Shown: positions 8,873-19,176 of the stretch, piece by piece
Position numbering within the stretch: the stretch's first letter is position 1
How the letters are laid out: each line of letters begins with the position of its first letter
Source: Bacteriovorax sp. BAL6_X
GTDB lineage: Bacteria; Bdellovibrionota; Bacteriovoracia; Bacteriovoracales; Bacteriovoracaceae
Length of the DNA: 64,000 nucleotides
NCBI RefSeq assembly: GCF_000443995.1
Contig: NZ_AUMC01000006.1
Location: 248,001 to 312,000 of the forward strand
Reading direction: 5' to 3'
Notes under the pieces: generated by a model
The model's database searches: none
What the model saw: only the letters and a program-made list of their open reading frames with translations
What the model was told of the DNA's origin: nothing
Position numbers and translations under genes: made by a program

Positions 8873-9882
8873 GAGCATACTTCTTTATTAAATTAAGTTC
8901 CCTTAGAGACATTAAGACTTTTGCTTTCTCACTCTATATCTATAATTTAAAAGATAAAACCTATAACTTATCTCTAAAGGCCAATACGCCTTTAACAAAA
9001 GATAGTTATGAACTGCTTCGCTATATTGAAGAAAGTAAGAAAGGAAAAATTGCAGTCAAGCTTTCTCAACGAATGACATATCTGGCAACTGTCGGAGAGC
9101 TTGAAAAGATTGAATCTAAAGTAATTGAAAAAACTAAACAAAAAATTGAAGTTCTCAAGGAGTATGAGAATATCATTGAAGAACAGCGAATCAGTGAACA
9201 TATCGCACTACCTCCCCTTCGTAGTATGGTATCAAAGGCAATTGATAAGGATGATTTCCTACCTATTATTTTAAGGGCGCAAAAAGAGATAATGCTTTTT
9301 TCTATTGATATAGGCCATACTGTATCTCTTGCACGACACTTTGCAGGTGTTCATCTGAATAAAGATAATCTGACTAATCGTATTGTCTCACTAAGTTACT
9401 TCTTTGCTAAGAAACTCATGATAGACAAGCCTAGTGACTTAGCGGATCTAGTATGCGCTTCTTTTTTAGCAAATATTGGCCTGACTCAAATATCTCCTAA
9501 TATCATTCACGGCAACCACACCGAAATAACAGCAGACCAAAGAGAACAATATTATAAGCATGTTAAATTCAGTCGTATGTTCATTGAGCAAAGTGGAATT
9601 GAGCTTAGTGACACATGTAAGAAGCTAATCGATACTCATCACGAAAAATATGATGGTACAGGAATGCCAGATCAGATCTCCCAAGCAGGTCTTAACCTTA
9701 GCAGTGAGATCCTTGAGTTTATCTCCCACATTATGGAGTTTAGCGACGGTTTAATCACTGGAGAAAAGACATCACTAAGTAGTGTTGTCTATATGATTGA
9801 TGCGGGCGCTGGCGTAAATGGCCTAAATATTAACTATAGTGGGCGAATAAGGCCTCATATTACAAGTGTTTTAAATCTCTAG
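8869..9882 (+). CDS. HD-GYP-like protein lacking the HD dyad
   Basis: A 337-residue protein without signal or membrane segment. The N-terminal 130 residues are unassigned. The C-terminal half resembles HD-GYP phosphodiesterases: HHEKYDGTGMPD at 257-268 matches the HHE...DGxGYP signature. The position of the usual HDIGK reads ANIGL (201-205), so the His and Asp that bind metal are missing. Enzymatic c-di-GMP hydrolysis is therefore doubtful, and a c-di-GMP sensor or scaffold role is more likely (inference). The start overlaps the stop of the upstream repeat protein by 4 nt, implying coupled translation. The 3' end overlaps the convergent phosphoesterase gene by 4 nt. Confidence 0.8.
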   Translation: MRAYFFIKLSSLRDIKTFAFSLYIYNLKDKTYNLSLKANTPLTKDSYELLRYIEESKKGKIAVKLSQRMTYLATVGELEKIESKVIEKTKQKIEVLKEYENIIEEQRISEHIALPPLRSMVSKAIDKDDFLPIILRAQKEIMLFSIDIGHTVSLARHFAGVHLNKDNLTNRIVSLSYFFAKKLMIDKPSDLADLVCASFLANIGLTQISPNIIHGNHTEITADQREQYYKHVKFSRMFIEQSGIELSDTCKKLIDTHHEKYDGTGMPDQISQAGLNLSSEILEFISHIMEFSDGLITGEKTSLSSVVYMIDAGAGVNGLNINYSGRIRPHITSVLNL

Positions 9883-11018
9883 TTAAACGTTCCGTAAGGA
9901 AGAGTATTGCGCCCCATCCAAGTATGAAGGTTTGCCTGAATCTTAATATCTTCATCATTCTTACTATCCATTACTTCAATCTTTGCAAAAGTTAGCTGAG
10001 TTGTACCTGTTCCTTTCCCAAAATCAAGATTATACATACGAGTCCATGTTCCCGTATTAATAAATGTTTTACCGTTAGAGTATGTACGGCAAATAGGCTC
10101 ATGAGTGTGACCTACAATTAGAACGTCTGTATCCTCGGCCTGTTGTAGATAGTCGAACGTAAGAGATTCATAGTCCTGAAAAAGTGTAAGTTCTTTAAAG
10201 AAGAGCTTCAGCCAGTCACCAAAATTATCGCTTATTTTAAAGAGAAAAATCGAACGCACCATAATGAAGTAGATTACATTTGCCAACATAAACCTAAGAG
10301 TAAAGAATGTGTCGTAAATAAGCCCATTAATAAGAAACTTATTAATTGGTCTTACTGCATTAACATGATCACGCTCTTCCTTAAATTTATTGATAACTCT
10401 TGTGACGTAGTATGATCCCCATGGAGGATTAAAATATCTCTTACCTGACTCATCTTCAATTATACAATGTTCTTCATCAAAAGTATGGGCAATCTCGTAC
10501 TCGTGTCCATGCTTTAAGACAACTCGATCGGCCGGACGATAATCATCGTTAAGATGGCGAATTTCAAAGCGAGATCGAACACTCTCTTCAAAACATTCTA
10601 GGACTAAGTCCTGTAATGATTTAAAGACTAGCTCAGCATCGTGATTTCCTATAATAAAAGTTATCTTCTTATTCTTTGCCTTAAGAAAGTCATTTAAACC
10701 TTGCATAACTTCTTTATGAGCCTCTAGTATCATCTTTAGTTTCTTTAAAGACGACTCTTCTGACCAAAACTCATCATCATAGACTTTAATATAAGGAACC
10801 GCCAATAGATCGAAGAAGTCACCATTGATAATTAACTCGACATCTTTATTGGCATATTCCTCTTTACTAAAGTATTCAAGAAAGTCCACTAGTTCTTCAT
10901 CGTAGTGAAAATCCTCTAGATAATTTCTTACACCATCTACATATTCACCTGCTCCTAAATGAACATCAGAAATTACAATAATAGTTTTTTTTGAATTATT
11001 TTTGCGAAGGAATCTCAT
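9879..11018 (-). CDS. Calcineurin-like metallophosphoesterase
   Basis: A 379-residue protein with all metallophosphoesterase motifs: DVHLG (Asp18, His20), INGDFFD, GNHD, a central KHGHEYE and GHTH near residue 300. These residues bind two metal ions and hydrolyse phosphoester bonds. The motif set resembles UDP-2,3-diacylglucosamine hydrolases (LpxH-type) and related phosphoesterases, but the protein is longer and has an inserted hydrophobic segment around residues 230-260 (FFTLRFMLANVIYFIMVRSIFLF), which may contact the membrane. Its start overlaps the preceding exported-protein gene by 23 nt, suggesting a two-gene operon. The substrate cannot be assigned. Confidence 0.85.
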   Translation of the reverse strand: MRFLRKNNSKKTIIVISDVHLGAGEYVDGVRNYLEDFHYDEELVDFLEYFSKEEYANKDVELIINGDFFDLLAVPYIKVYDDEFWSEESSLKKLKMILEAHKEVMQGLNDFLKAKNKKITFIIGNHDAELVFKSLQDLVLECFEESVRSRFEIRHLNDDYRPADRVVLKHGHEYEIAHTFDEEHCIIEDESGKRYFNPPWGSYYVTRVINKFKEERDHVNAVRPINKFLINGLIYDTFFTLRFMLANVIYFIMVRSIFLFKISDNFGDWLKLFFKELTLFQDYESLTFDYLQQAEDTDVLIVGHTHEPICRTYSNGKTFINTGTWTRMYNLDFGKGTGTTQLTFAKIEVMDSKNDEDIKIQANLHTWMGRNTLPYGTFN

Positions 11019-11388
11019 ACGCCGATTTACCTATATTCAAGACTACTTTCTGAAAAGCAGGGTCTAGTGGAACGAAGAAAAATTTCTTCTTAGTATTAAA
11101 GTCAAATTCAGTACTTACTTCCATATCAGACTTAACAGTAATAAATTCTAAATTTTTGTCATTCTCATCAATAAACTTCCCTCGAATGGGAGTAAGAGTT
11201 TTATTCTGAACAATAACCGAAACTCTTCCATTTCTCATCTTGGCAGGAGAGATAACTTTATAATAACTAGGCATGGCCGTCACAATAAATGCTTCAGACC
11301 TCTCCATTCTCTGCTGAGCATAGACTTCATAAGGTAATAAAAAGCTAAATATAAGGGAGAAGAGGCAGGTTAATTGTTTATTATTCAT
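10996..11388 (-). CDS. Hypothetical exported protein
   Basis: About 130 residues from the preferred ATG at 11388, which begins a signal peptide (MNNKQLTCLFSLIFSF to VYAQ). An upstream in-frame start at 11433 would add 15 residues that break the signal-peptide layout. The mature part is a small beta-rich domain with a pattern of strands typical of periplasmic pilus-chaperone or Ig-like folds (inference). It overlaps the phosphoesterase gene downstream by 23 nt, so the two are probably co-translated. No family recognised. Confidence 0.65.
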   Translation of the reverse strand: MNNKQLTCLFSLIFSFLLPYEVYAQQRMERSEAFIVTAMPSYYKVISPAKMRNGRVSVIVQNKTLTPIRGKFIDENDKNLEFITVKSDMEVSTEFDFNTKKKFFFVPLDPAFQKVVLNIGKSAYEIPSQK

Positions 11389-11503
11389 GTTTATATTGTA
11401 ACTTTTTAATAGTTTACCGATTACAGCTGGCAAAGCTTACCTAGTAATTGTCTAATGTACTCTGAAACTGATGTCACCATAGTTTCGATCCGATGAATAA
11501 TGT

Positions 11504-12016
11504 ATGATAAACGCAATAAAGAAAACATTTACAAAGAATATTGAAGAACAAAATCTACCATTAGTAGACTTTTCTGATCCAGCACACCATTGGATTGTTT
11601 CAAACCCACATATTTTCAGATTCTTTCAAGATATACTTGGTCAACTTGATGATGAGGAGTGTGAAAGCTTAGCATCTTATGGGCAACTCGTTTTTCTAGA
11701 CAGCCAAGGATTTTACTCAAGTGTTATCCCATCACATGGTGATAAAACATTTATCCTTATTTATCCTCAATTACTTAAAATGATTCGTTCTGCAGATAAT
11801 ATTATGGCCCAAGCTGTGATCTTCCACGAGTTAGGACACCTATACTATCGTCATTTCACGATGAGATCTCAACTAAGTGAGATGACAAAACAAATTGAAG
11901 CAGACGAGTTTTCAATTCGTCATGGCCATGCACTAGGTCTCTTTAGTTTCTTAAAGAGCATGCCTATCACGACAGAGGTTAGCCAAAGACTAGAAATGAT
12001 TCGTTTAAGAACTTAA
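11504..12016 (+). CDS. Small HExxH zinc metallopeptidase-like protein
   Basis: A 170-residue cytoplasmic protein. HELGH at 108-112 within [13 protein letters not shown] is a gluzincin-type zinc site, and an EADEF segment about 25 residues later can supply the third ligand, as in M48-like peptidases. There is no signal peptide or membrane helix, unlike classical HtpX/Oma1 M48 enzymes. The 3' end overlaps the 3' end of the convergent uvrB gene by 38 nt. The peptidase fold is likely; its substrate is unknown. Confidence 0.65.
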   Translation: MINAIKKTFTKNIEEQNLPLVDFSDPAHHWIVSNPHIFRFFQDILGQLDDEECESLASYGQLVFLDSQGFYSSVIPSHGDKTFILIYPQLLKMIRSADNIMAQAVIFHELGHLYYRHFTMRSQLSEMTKQIEADEFSIRHGHALGLFSFLKSMPITTEVSQRLEMIRLRT

Positions 12017-13976
12017 TTTCATCTCGAATCTTAGCAGCATCTTCGAAACGTAAATCTTTAGAAGCTTCTTTCATTTCAAGCTTAAGCTCAGCGATGCGTT
12101 TTTTTATCTCATCAGGAGACATTGTAACTTCTTTTGGCCCGCTATTTTTCCCCTTCTTCTTACCTCCACGAAGTGTCTCAATAACTCCACCAGATACTTC
12201 TTTTAGAATTGTTTGTGGTGTAATTCCATTGACCTCGTTATATTCCATTTGAATCGCTCGACGCCTCTTTGTCTCGCCAATTGCACGTTCCATCGATTTC
12301 GTCGTCTGGTAAGCATACATGAGAACTTTACCGTCGCTATTTCGAGCTGCACGTCCGATTGTTTGAACAAGTGACCTTTCAGACCTTAAGAAGCCTTCCT
12401 TATCAGCATCTAAGATAGCAACGAGTGAAACTTCCGGAATATCAAGTCCTTCCCTTAATAAGTTAATCCCCACAAGAACATCAAACTCGCCAAGCCTAAG
12501 ATCGCGAATAATCTCAACTCGCTCAATGGTATCAATATCACTATGCAGGTACTTAACCTTAATTCCACTACCATGATAGAAATTTGTTAACTCTTCGGCC
12601 AACTTCTTTGTTAATGTTGTAATCAGAACTCTTTGACCTTTATCGATAATCTTCTTAACTTCAACCAAAAGATCATCGACCTGATTAGTCGCATCCCTTA
12701 CTTCAATGATTGGATCAAGAAGACCTGTTGGCCTAATAATTTGCTCTACAAACTCTCCATGTGTTCTCTCCAACTCATAATTTCCCGGAGTCGCAGACAC
12801 GTAAAGAATATCATCTAGTTTCGATTTAAATTCTTCAAAATTAAGAGGACGATTATCAAGAGCAGAAGGAAGCCTAAAGCCATAATCAACGAGATTCATT
12901 TTCCTTGCTCGGTCTCCCCTATACATACCACCAACCTGTGGAACAGTAATATGTGACTCATCAATAATCATAAGAAAATCTTTTCTAAAAAAATCAATTA
13001 GAGTCGGTGGAGGATCTCCCGGTTCACTTCCTGTCATGTGACGAGAGTAATTTTCAATTCCTGAACAAAAGCCCATCTCCTCTAGCATCTCAATATCTAA
13101 AAGAGTTCTTTGTTCAAGCCTTTGCTTTTCAACCAATTTATTTTTCTTTTCTAAATCCTGTAGTGTTTCACGGAGTTCAACTTTAATTGTCTCCAAGGCT
13201 TGTTCCATTCGTTCTTCACCAACAACGTAGTGAGACTTTGGATAGATAGTCACCTTTTGAAGTGCTTGAATCTTAGTTCCTCTCAAGGGGTCAACGACAG
13301 TTATACTTTCAATTTCATCATCAAAGAACTCAATACGCACGACATTTGAATCTTCATGGGCCGGGAAAACTTCAACGATATCACCACGTACACGAAAGCA
13401 ACCGCGAACAAAGTCGATATCATTTCTTTCGTATTGTATGGCAACAAGTGATTTTAAAAATTCATCACGATCTCTCTCATCACCGACAAAAAGTGTCTCT
13501 CTCATATTTGCATATTCATCAGGAGAACCAATCCCATAAATACAACTAACAGATGAAATGATAATAACATCATCTCTCTCTAATAAAGATCGAGTTGCAG
13601 AGTGGCGAAGCTTATCTATCTCATCATTTACAGACGAGTCTTTTTCAATATAAGTGTCACTGCCTGGCACATAGGCTTCAGGTTGATAGTAGTCGTAGTA
13701 TGAAACAAAGTACTCGACAGCATTATCAGGAAAGAACTCACGAAACTCTGCATAGAGTTGCGCTGCGAGTGTTTTATTATGAGCTAGAATAAGAGTTTTC
13801 TTTCCAAGCTTTTGTATAACATTGGCCATGGTAAAAGTTTTACCAGAACCAGTTACTCCTAAAAGTGTCTGTTCTTTAGCGCCAGAGCCAATTTTATCGA
13901 CTATTGTTTTTATTGCCTCGGGCTGATCACCACAAGGTTGAAATTTTGATTTTAAGTTAAAGACTGTGTCACTCAT
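11979..13976 (-). CDS. uvrB: Excinuclease ABC subunit B
   Basis: UvrB of 665 residues, the usual length. It takes damaged DNA from UvrA and, with UvrC, positions the dual incision in nucleotide excision repair. Walker A GVTGSGKT lies at 40-47, the beta-hairpin region ([20 protein letters not shown]) near 93, the DESH box in IIDESH, helicase motif VI in QTIGRAARN, and the C-terminal UVR domain that contacts UvrC occupies the last 35 residues. It is monocistronic between the CarD gene upstream and the convergent peptidase gene downstream. Confidence 0.98.
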   Translation of the reverse strand: MSDTVFNLKSKFQPCGDQPEAIKTIVDKIGSGAKEQTLLGVTGSGKTFTMANVIQKLGKKTLILAHNKTLAAQLYAEFREFFPDNAVEYFVSYYDYYQPEAYVPGSDTYIEKDSSVNDEIDKLRHSATRSLLERDDVIIISSVSCIYGIGSPDEYANMRETLFVGDERDRDEFLKSLVAIQYERNDIDFVRGCFRVRGDIVEVFPAHEDSNVVRIEFFDDEIESITVVDPLRGTKIQALQKVTIYPKSHYVVGEERMEQALETIKVELRETLQDLEKKNKLVEKQRLEQRTLLDIEMLEEMGFCSGIENYSRHMTGSEPGDPPPTLIDFFRKDFLMIIDESHITVPQVGGMYRGDRARKMNLVDYGFRLPSALDNRPLNFEEFKSKLDDILYVSATPGNYELERTHGEFVEQIIRPTGLLDPIIEVRDATNQVDDLLVEVKKIIDKGQRVLITTLTKKLAEELTNFYHGSGIKVKYLHSDIDTIERVEIIRDLRLGEFDVLVGINLLREGLDIPEVSLVAILDADKEGFLRSERSLVQTIGRAARNSDGKVLMYAYQTTKSMERAIGETKRRRAIQMEYNEVNGITPQTILKEVSGGVIETLRGGKKKGKNSGPKEVTMSPDEIKKRIAELKLEMKEASKDLRFEDAAKIRDEIKFLNESFLVFG

Positions 13977-14013
13977 AAGTGTATTCTAGCCTAAAAGAAG
14001 ACAAAAACAAATA

Positions 14014-14043
14014 AAGCGTTTGTAAGTTGCCCCACAAACGCTT
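14014..14043 (-). terminator. Terminator between carD and uvrB
   Basis: AAGCGTTTGT and ACAAACGCTT pair perfectly across a 10-nt loop. On the minus strand the stem is followed by a T-rich stretch (TTTATTTGTTTTTG). It separates the CarD-type gene from uvrB. Confidence 0.75.
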
Positions 14044-14101
14044 ATTTCACACACACAACACAAGAGAATAAGTTCAAAAGAATCATGAACCTATATAGCT
14101 A

Positions 14102-14575
14102 TTAATTAAAACAGCTCTCAATTTGATTTTTAATTTCAGTTTTCTCTGCCCCGTTCTTGATTGAAATTTCTTGCACAATTAAATCTCTACACTGCTCAAG
14201 CATTTTCTTTTCACCAAATGACAGATTTTTCTTATTCTTTAATAAGAATAATGATCTTAGGACATCAGCAATCTCTAAAAGTGAACCAGTCTTCACTTTT
14301 TCCATATAGTCTCTATAGCGACGATTCCAAGTTGAATTATCAACTGTTACATCGTGATCATTAAGAAGTTCATAGACTTCACTTATCTCACTTTCGTCGA
14401 CGAGTACTCTAATTCCGTCTTTGGAATTTGTAGGAACCATAACAGTCATTCCATTTGCTACAACTTTGATGATGTAGAATGAAAGGCTCTGTCCTCCCAC
14501 CTCGCGATCTTCGATGTCCACAATTTGTCCCACACCGTGGCCAGGGCAAACTGCGTAATCTCCAATGTTAAACAT
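14102..14575 (-). CDS. carD: CarD/CdnL-type RNA polymerase-binding regulator
   Basis: About 157 residues from the preferred ATG at 14575, which has GGAGG 5 nt upstream; an earlier in-frame ATG at 14635 would add 20 residues with no family counterpart. The N-terminal half (MFNIGDYAVCPGHGVGQI and the following strands) is the CarD_CdnL_TRCF Tudor-like RNA polymerase-beta interaction domain. The C-terminal helical half (NSTWNRRYRDYMEKVKTG onward, with LSFGEKKMLEQ) is the DNA-contact domain. Members stabilise open promoter complexes, especially at rRNA promoters, in myxobacteria, mycobacteria and related groups. Confidence 0.93.
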   Translation of the reverse strand: MFNIGDYAVCPGHGVGQIVDIEDREVGGQSLSFYIIKVVANGMTVMVPTNSKDGIRVLVDESEISEVYELLNDHDVTVDNSTWNRRYRDYMEKVKTGSLLEIADVLRSLFLLKNKKNLSFGEKKMLEQCRDLIVQEISIKNGAEKTEIKNQIESCFN

Positions 14576-14710
14576 TTCTACCTCCATGGGTACTTCTCTC
14601 CCATTGAATATACTATGACGCAGCATCAGTCTCAATGAGCCTTGTAAGATTTACATATGATCTTTGATTTTTAGACAGTTCGTTGTAGAGAGCAACTCTT
14701 ATAATTTCAA

Positions 14711-16102
14711 TTACTTATGTTTAGCAGAACTACGGTACAGTGGCAGCATGATTTCAAATGTCGTATTCTTCTCTTCATTGAGATATTTGATATGGCCATT
14801 CATCGATTCAATAATTTGCGTGCTAAGGGCCAATCCAATCCCCATACCGGCTTCTGGCTTGGTCGTATACATATAGGCAAAGAGCTTCTTTTGATCCTTA
14901 AGCTTAATCCCCTTTCCTGTATCAATGATGTGAATAATGAGTTGATTGTCACTACTATTTTTGTAGCGAATAGTAATTCTTCCCTTCTCCATCTCTTCAA
15001 TAGCGTCAACAGAATTGGAAACAAAATTTGTTAGCACCTGAAGGATTTGAACTTCCTTTCCCCAAATCTGACAACCATCGCAGTCACCTTCGATATTCAA
15101 AGCAATATTATTTGCACTACATTTATGTATAACAAGCTCTTGAAGCTGTTCAAAAAGCTTATCAACATCAATTGCGCTATTGTTAAGATGATTTGAGTTC
15201 TTTGATAAAAGCTTAATCCCTTTAATGATTTGATCAATCCTCTGTGCCTGATTCTTGATCATATTAAATCGTTTCTTCTCTTCTTCATTGACTGTATTCT
15301 TCTCGAGTCTTTTTACACTCCACAAAAGGACAGTCAGAGGGTTATTAATTTCATGTGCAACATTGGCCGCAAACTCTCCAAGATTTGCCAGGCGGTAATT
15401 ATTAACCAACTCTACATTCTTTTCTTCAAGTCTTGAATCACTACGAATCTTAAGCACAAGTATAACTAGGAAACCGATTAGGCAAATAGTCAGTCCCGAA
15501 AAAGATGCAACATAGACCGCTCGTTTAAAATCGAAAGAACTAGTAATATCTCCATAAACATAAGCTGAGAGCTGCCAAAACTCACTTTCTAGCTCTAAGT
15601 TTAAATCACTTAATCGCTCAAGAATTACAATCGATTTAACAATCTTTTTAAAATCACTTTCTTGAAATTTATAACCTTCAATACTCTCGGCCTTGATGAG
15701 AACCTCTTCAATTATATTGCGAGCAGATGTAAGTATAGAATTTACGACTTTTAAATAGTCTTGAAATGACTTTGTTTCAATTTCATCTAAAATGAAGGCC
15801 TCATTCTTAAGAGCACTAATTTGTCCAAAACTAGCATCTATTCTTAAATAGGCATCCTCTAGATTATCAACAGTAGGTTTATCTTTGAACTTAATCAGTT
15901 TTTTATGAGTATCATGTATGGCGTAGGCGACGTGAAAATATAGCCTTGCGACGACTCTTGAGTTAAAGAGTCTGTGCTCCTCCTTGTCAAAAATTCGAAA
16001 CCCTGCTCCAAAACCAGCAGAGAGCATAAGTACAAGGATTATTAGAAAACTGTAAAATAAGTGCTTATTAGAAAGCTTACTCATAGATGAATTCGATTTC
16101 AT
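14711..16102 (-). CDS. Membrane sensor histidine kinase
   Basis: A 463-residue kinase. A membrane helix at about 14-34, an all-helical periplasmic domain (about 36-195) and a second helix at about 197-218 precede the dimerisation box LGEFAANVAHEINNP with phospho-acceptor His250. N box (NFVSNSVDAIEEM), G1 (DTGKGI) and G2 (GMGIGLAL) follow, so it is a complete HATPase. No HAMP or PAS is seen. There is no response regulator next to it, so it is an orphan in this window. The start at 16102 overlaps the upstream periplasmic-protein gene by 26 nt; an internal ATG at 16084 is an alternative. Confidence 0.92.
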   Translation of the reverse strand: MKSNSSMSKLSNKHLFYSFLIILVLMLSAGFGAGFRIFDKEEHRLFNSRVVARLYFHVAYAIHDTHKKLIKFKDKPTVDNLEDAYLRIDASFGQISALKNEAFILDEIETKSFQDYLKVVNSILTSARNIIEEVLIKAESIEGYKFQESDFKKIVKSIVILERLSDLNLELESEFWQLSAYVYGDITSSFDFKRAVYVASFSGLTICLIGFLVILVLKIRSDSRLEEKNVELVNNYRLANLGEFAANVAHEINNPLTVLLWSVKRLEKNTVNEEEKKRFNMIKNQAQRIDQIIKGIKLLSKNSNHLNNSAIDVDKLFEQLQELVIHKCSANNIALNIEGDCDGCQIWGKEVQILQVLTNFVSNSVDAIEEMEKGRITIRYKNSSDNQLIIHIIDTGKGIKLKDQKKLFAYMYTTKPEAGMGIGLALSTQIIESMNGHIKYLNEEKNTTFEIMLPLYRSSAKHK

Positions 16103-16559
16103 TAATCATCCAAATCCAATCAGCTCCCTCTTCAGTAATTTTATCTTTGGCAATTACTCCAAGGCCCTTTCTGATAATTCTCAATGGTCCCAATTCAGAA
16201 TTCTTCAACCATTTACCATCTTGCTTATACATTAAGTATGTAGTTTTCGAACGCTCTACATTCCTTTTTATATGAACTTTATAAAGATTAATGGCCTTTA
16301 GCTTTACAGAGATAGCACTAGGTGCAAAGTATGCAAATAGATTCTCAAGTGAAATCGCAGTGACCTTAACTTTCTTATGTTGCTGATAAGGATCGATAAA
16401 ATCAAATTCAACGCTTGGAATTTTATTAAAGTAATCAACCTTCACAATCTCAACTTCCATATGGCGCTTATGATTAAGAATTTTAATCTTTTGCCTAGGA
16501 ATCTTATTTGCAAAAGCACTAAGACTAATAAGTGTAGTGATTAATATCAATATTCTCAT
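16077..16559 (-). CDS. Periplasmic protein paired with the histidine kinase
   Basis: 160 residues with a clear signal peptide (MRILILITTLISLSAFA). The last third, with GPLRIIRKG and WIWMINEIEFIYE, resembles the end of sulfite-oxidase-like molybdopterin-binding domains, where PLRLV and a Trp-rich strand occupy similar positions; the Cys that binds the cofactor in true enzymes is absent. I infer a non-enzymatic ligand-binding relative. Overlap with the downstream kinase gene by 26 nt implies coupled expression and suggests it feeds a periplasmic signal to the kinase. The family call is tentative. Confidence 0.6.
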   Translation of the reverse strand: MRILILITTLISLSAFANKIPRQKIKILNHKRHMEVEIVKVDYFNKIPSVEFDFIDPYQQHKKVKVTAISLENLFAYFAPSAISVKLKAINLYKVHIKRNVERSKTTYLMYKQDGKWLKNSELGPLRIIRKGLGVIAKDKITEEGADWIWMINEIEFIYE

Positions 16560-16597
16560 AAATAATTTTTATCACGTTTAGAACGTTATGACCAAGT

Positions 16598-16628
16598 ATA
16601 AAAAAGGCCCTGTTTAAAACAGGACCTT
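16598..16628 (-). terminator. Terminator of the sucCD-ndk operon
   Basis: On the minus strand AAGGTCCTGTTT and AACAGGGCCTT pair with one wobble and are followed by TTTTTTA. It lies about 30 nt beyond the ndk stop codon. Confidence 0.88.
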
Positions 16629-16658
16629 CTCATATTATGCTTTTAATTTAAAAGATAA

Positions 16659-17081
16659 TTAGAAACGTGAAACGATTTCATCTTTTTCGAAGAAATAAGC
16701 AAGTTCTCTTTCTGCAGAAGCAAGAGAGTCTGAACCGTGAACAGCGTTTTCACCGATTGACTTAGCATATAGCTTTCTTAGCGTATTTTCTGCTGCTTCA
16801 GCTGGGTTAGTTGCACCCATGATTTCTCTATTTCTTTCAACTGCATTTTCACCTTCTAGGCACATAAGTACTACTGGTGCAGAAGTCATGAAAGCAACAA
16901 GCTCACCAAAGAATGGTCTATCTTTGTGCTCGATATAGAACCCTTCAGCTTTCTCTTTTGAAAGATGAGTAAGTTTAAGTGCAGCGATTCTTAGACCTTC
17001 TTCTTCGAATCTCTTTACAATGTTACCGATGTTGTTATCAAGTAGCGCGTTTGGCTTAATGATACTAAAAGTTCTTTCCAT
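16659..17081 (-). CDS. ndk: Nucleoside diphosphate kinase
   Basis: 140 residues from the ATG at 17081, preceded by AAGGAGATT; the longer frame to 17117 has no ribosome site and adds 12 atypical residues. It transfers the gamma-phosphate from ATP to other NDPs through phosphohistidine. Lys9 in IIKPNAL, the segment MGATNPAEA and the active-site His115 in NAVHGSDS are all present. It lies 47 nt after sucD, so GTP or ATP made by succinyl-CoA synthetase can be exchanged among nucleotides, an arrangement with functional logic. Confidence 0.97.
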   Translation of the reverse strand: MERTFSIIKPNALLDNNIGNIVKRFEEEGLRIAALKLTHLSKEKAEGFYIEHKDRPFFGELVAFMTSAPVVLMCLEGENAVERNREIMGATNPAEAAENTLRKLYAKSIGENAVHGSDSLASAERELAYFFEKDEIVSRF

Positions 17082-17128
17082 TTTAATCTCCTTAAAATTA
17101 TCTAGTGGAAAATTCACTAATTTTTTAC

Positions 17129-18004
17129 TTAAAGGTTCTTTAAAACCTTCTCCATTGTCTCACCAAGCTCAGCAGGAGAACGTGAAACTGTTACACCACA
17201 TTCTTCAAGAATTCTAAACTTAGCTTCTGCAGTATCATCTCCACCAGAAATGATTGCACCTGCGTGACCCATTCTCTTACCCGGAGGCGCTGAAGCACCA
17301 GCGATGAAAGATACAACAGGCTTACTCATGTTCTTTTGAATCCAACGACCTGCATCTGTTTCAGCAGAACCACCGATTTCACCAATCATGATAACGGCAT
17401 CAGTATCAGGATCTTTTTCGAAAAGTTCTAATACGTCGATGAAGTTAGTTCCATTTACTGGGTCACCACCAATACCGACACAAGTTGATTGACCAATATC
17501 TCTTTGAGTTAATTGGTAAACAGCTTCGTATGTAAGAGTTCCTGAACGAGAGATAACACCAACACGACCTGGCATGTGGATATGACCTGGCATAATTCCG
17601 ATCTTACACTCACCTGGAGTGATAACACCTGGACAGTTAGGACCAATTAGTCTTGACTTTGAACCTTTAAGAGCTGCTTTTACCTTAACCATATCAAGGA
17701 TAGGAATCCCTTCAGTAATAGCAATGATAAGTGGCATTTCTGCATCAATTGCTTCAAGGATTGAGTCAGCTGCGAACGGAGGTGGAACCATAATCATGGC
17801 CGCATTTGCTTCCGTCTTATTCATAGCTTCTTTAATTGTATTGAAAACAGGGAAACCTTCGTGAACTGTTCCACCTTTACCTGGAGTTACACCACCAACA
17901 AAATTAGTACCGTAATCTCTTGATTGTAGTGAGTGGAAAGTACCTTGCTTACCTGTAAAACCAACAGTGATTAGTTTTGTATCACGATTAATAAGAATGG
18001 CCAT
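17129..18004 (-). CDS. sucD: Succinyl-CoA synthetase alpha subunit
   Basis: 291 residues, family-typical. The N-terminal CoA-binding Rossmann domain ([12 protein letters not shown]), [16 protein letters not shown], and the phospho-His in KRMGHAGAI near residue 247 are present. With SucC it converts succinyl-CoA, phosphate and NDP to succinate, CoA and NTP in the TCA cycle. Its ATG overlaps the sucC stop by one base (TAATG), ensuring balanced translation of the two subunits. Confidence 0.98.
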   Translation of the reverse strand: MAILINRDTKLITVGFTGKQGTFHSLQSRDYGTNFVGGVTPGKGGTVHEGFPVFNTIKEAMNKTEANAAMIMVPPPFAADSILEAIDAEMPLIIAITEGIPILDMVKVKAALKGSKSRLIGPNCPGVITPGECKIGIMPGHIHMPGRVGVISRSGTLTYEAVYQLTQRDIGQSTCVGIGGDPVNGTNFIDVLELFEKDPDTDAVIMIGEIGGSAETDAGRWIQKNMSKPVVSFIAGASAPPGKRMGHAGAIISGGDDTAEAKFRILEECGVTVSRSPAELGETMEKVLKNL

Positions 18005-19176
18005 TACGCCTCCCCTTTTGCTGCTTCTACTGCTTTCTTCGCAGCGTCAGCTAGATCTTCAGCAGCGATAATTGCAAGATCTGATTCATTTAATATTTTC
18101 TTACCTAGAGCAACGTTTGTTCCTTCTAGTCTTACTACTAATGGAACTGTTAACTCTAGTTCTTTTGCAGCAGCGACAACACCTTCAGCAATGATGTCAC
18201 ATTTCATGATCCCACCAAAGATATTAACTAGAATTGCTTTTACGTTCTCATCTTGAAGAATAAGAGAGAATGCTTTTTGAACAGTTTCTTTAGTTGCTGA
18301 ACCACCAACATCAAGGAAGTTAGCCGGCTCACCACCGTGAAGCTTAATGATGTCCATTGTACCCATCGCAAGACCAGCACCGTTTACAAGACAACCAATA
18401 TTTCCATCAAGCTCAATATATGCAGCACCAAACTCACTTGCTGCAAGTTCTTTATCACTTTCTTCAGTTGGGTCTCTTAGTTCTTGAACTTCAGGATGTC
18501 TAAAAAGAGCATTCGAGTCAAAGTTCAGCTTTGCATCTAGTGCTAAGATATCACCTTGCTTAGTTTTCACTAATGGGTTGATTTCTGCAATTGAGCAGTC
18601 GTACTTCATGTATAGATCATAAAGACCTTTAAAGAAAATTGAAGCTTCCTTCACTTCTTCTTTTGTCTTAAGACCAATTCCGTATGCAAGCTTTCTTGCA
18701 ACAAATGGAGTAAATCCAGCTGCAGGATCGATTGCTACCTTAATAATTTTCTCTGGAGTTTTATGAGCAACTTCTTCAATTTCAACTCCACCCTCTTCAG
18801 AGGCCATCATTGTAACTTTACCAGTTGCACGATCTAGAACAACACCAGCATAGTACTCGTGCTCGATGTCACAACCTTCTTCGATGAAAAGAGTGTGAAC
18901 TTTCTTGCCTTCTGGACCAGTTTGGTGAGTAACAAGAGTCTTACCTAGAATATCGTCAGCGTGTAAGCGAACTTCTTCGATTGACTTTGCAAGCTTTACA
19001 CCACCTGCTTTACCACGCCCACCTGCGTGAATTTGAGCTTTAACAACCCAAATATTTCCACCTAATTTTTCTGCCGCAGCAACTGCTTCATCAACAGTCT
19101 TTGCAACTTCACCTCTAAGAACCTTCAGGCCCATATCTCTCATTAAACCCTTGGCCTGGTACTCATGTACGTTCAT
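18004..19176 (-). CDS. sucC: Succinyl-CoA synthetase beta subunit
   Basis: 390 residues, normal length. The N-terminal [12 protein letters not shown], the ATP-grasp segment [20 protein letters not shown], the Mg/nucleotide region (AEINPLV, DAKLNFD) and the C-terminal [12 protein letters not shown] are all characteristic. A GGAG ribosome site sits 5 nt before the ATG. It is the first gene of the sucC-sucD-ndk operon. The region to 19381 between it and the divergent hydrolase gene must hold promoters for both; a TATTATAAG on the minus strand near 19227 is a possible -10 element. Confidence 0.98.
   Translation of the reverse strand: MNVHEYQAKGLMRDMGLKVLRGEVAKTVDEAVAAAEKLGGNIWVVKAQIHAGGRGKAGGVKLAKSIEEVRLHADDILGKTLVTHQTGPEGKKVHTLFIEEGCDIEHEYYAGVVLDRATGKVTMMASEEGGVEIEEVAHKTPEKIIKVAIDPAAGFTPFVARKLAYGIGLKTKEEVKEASIFFKGLYDLYMKYDCSIAEINPLVKTKQGDILALDAKLNFDSNALFRHPEVQELRDPTEESDKELAASEFGAAYIELDGNIGCLVNGAGLAMGTMDIIKLHGGEPANFLDVGGSATKETVQKAFSLILQDENVKAILVNIFGGIMKCDIIAEGVVAAAKELELTVPLVVRLEGTNVALGKKILNESDLAIIAAEDLADAAKKAVEAAKGEA

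Noticed and set aside
11979-12016. Frameshift in uvrB or the peptidase gene because their ends overlap
   Set aside because: Both frames end naturally with family-like C-termini; 38-nt convergent overlap is tolerable in compact genomes.
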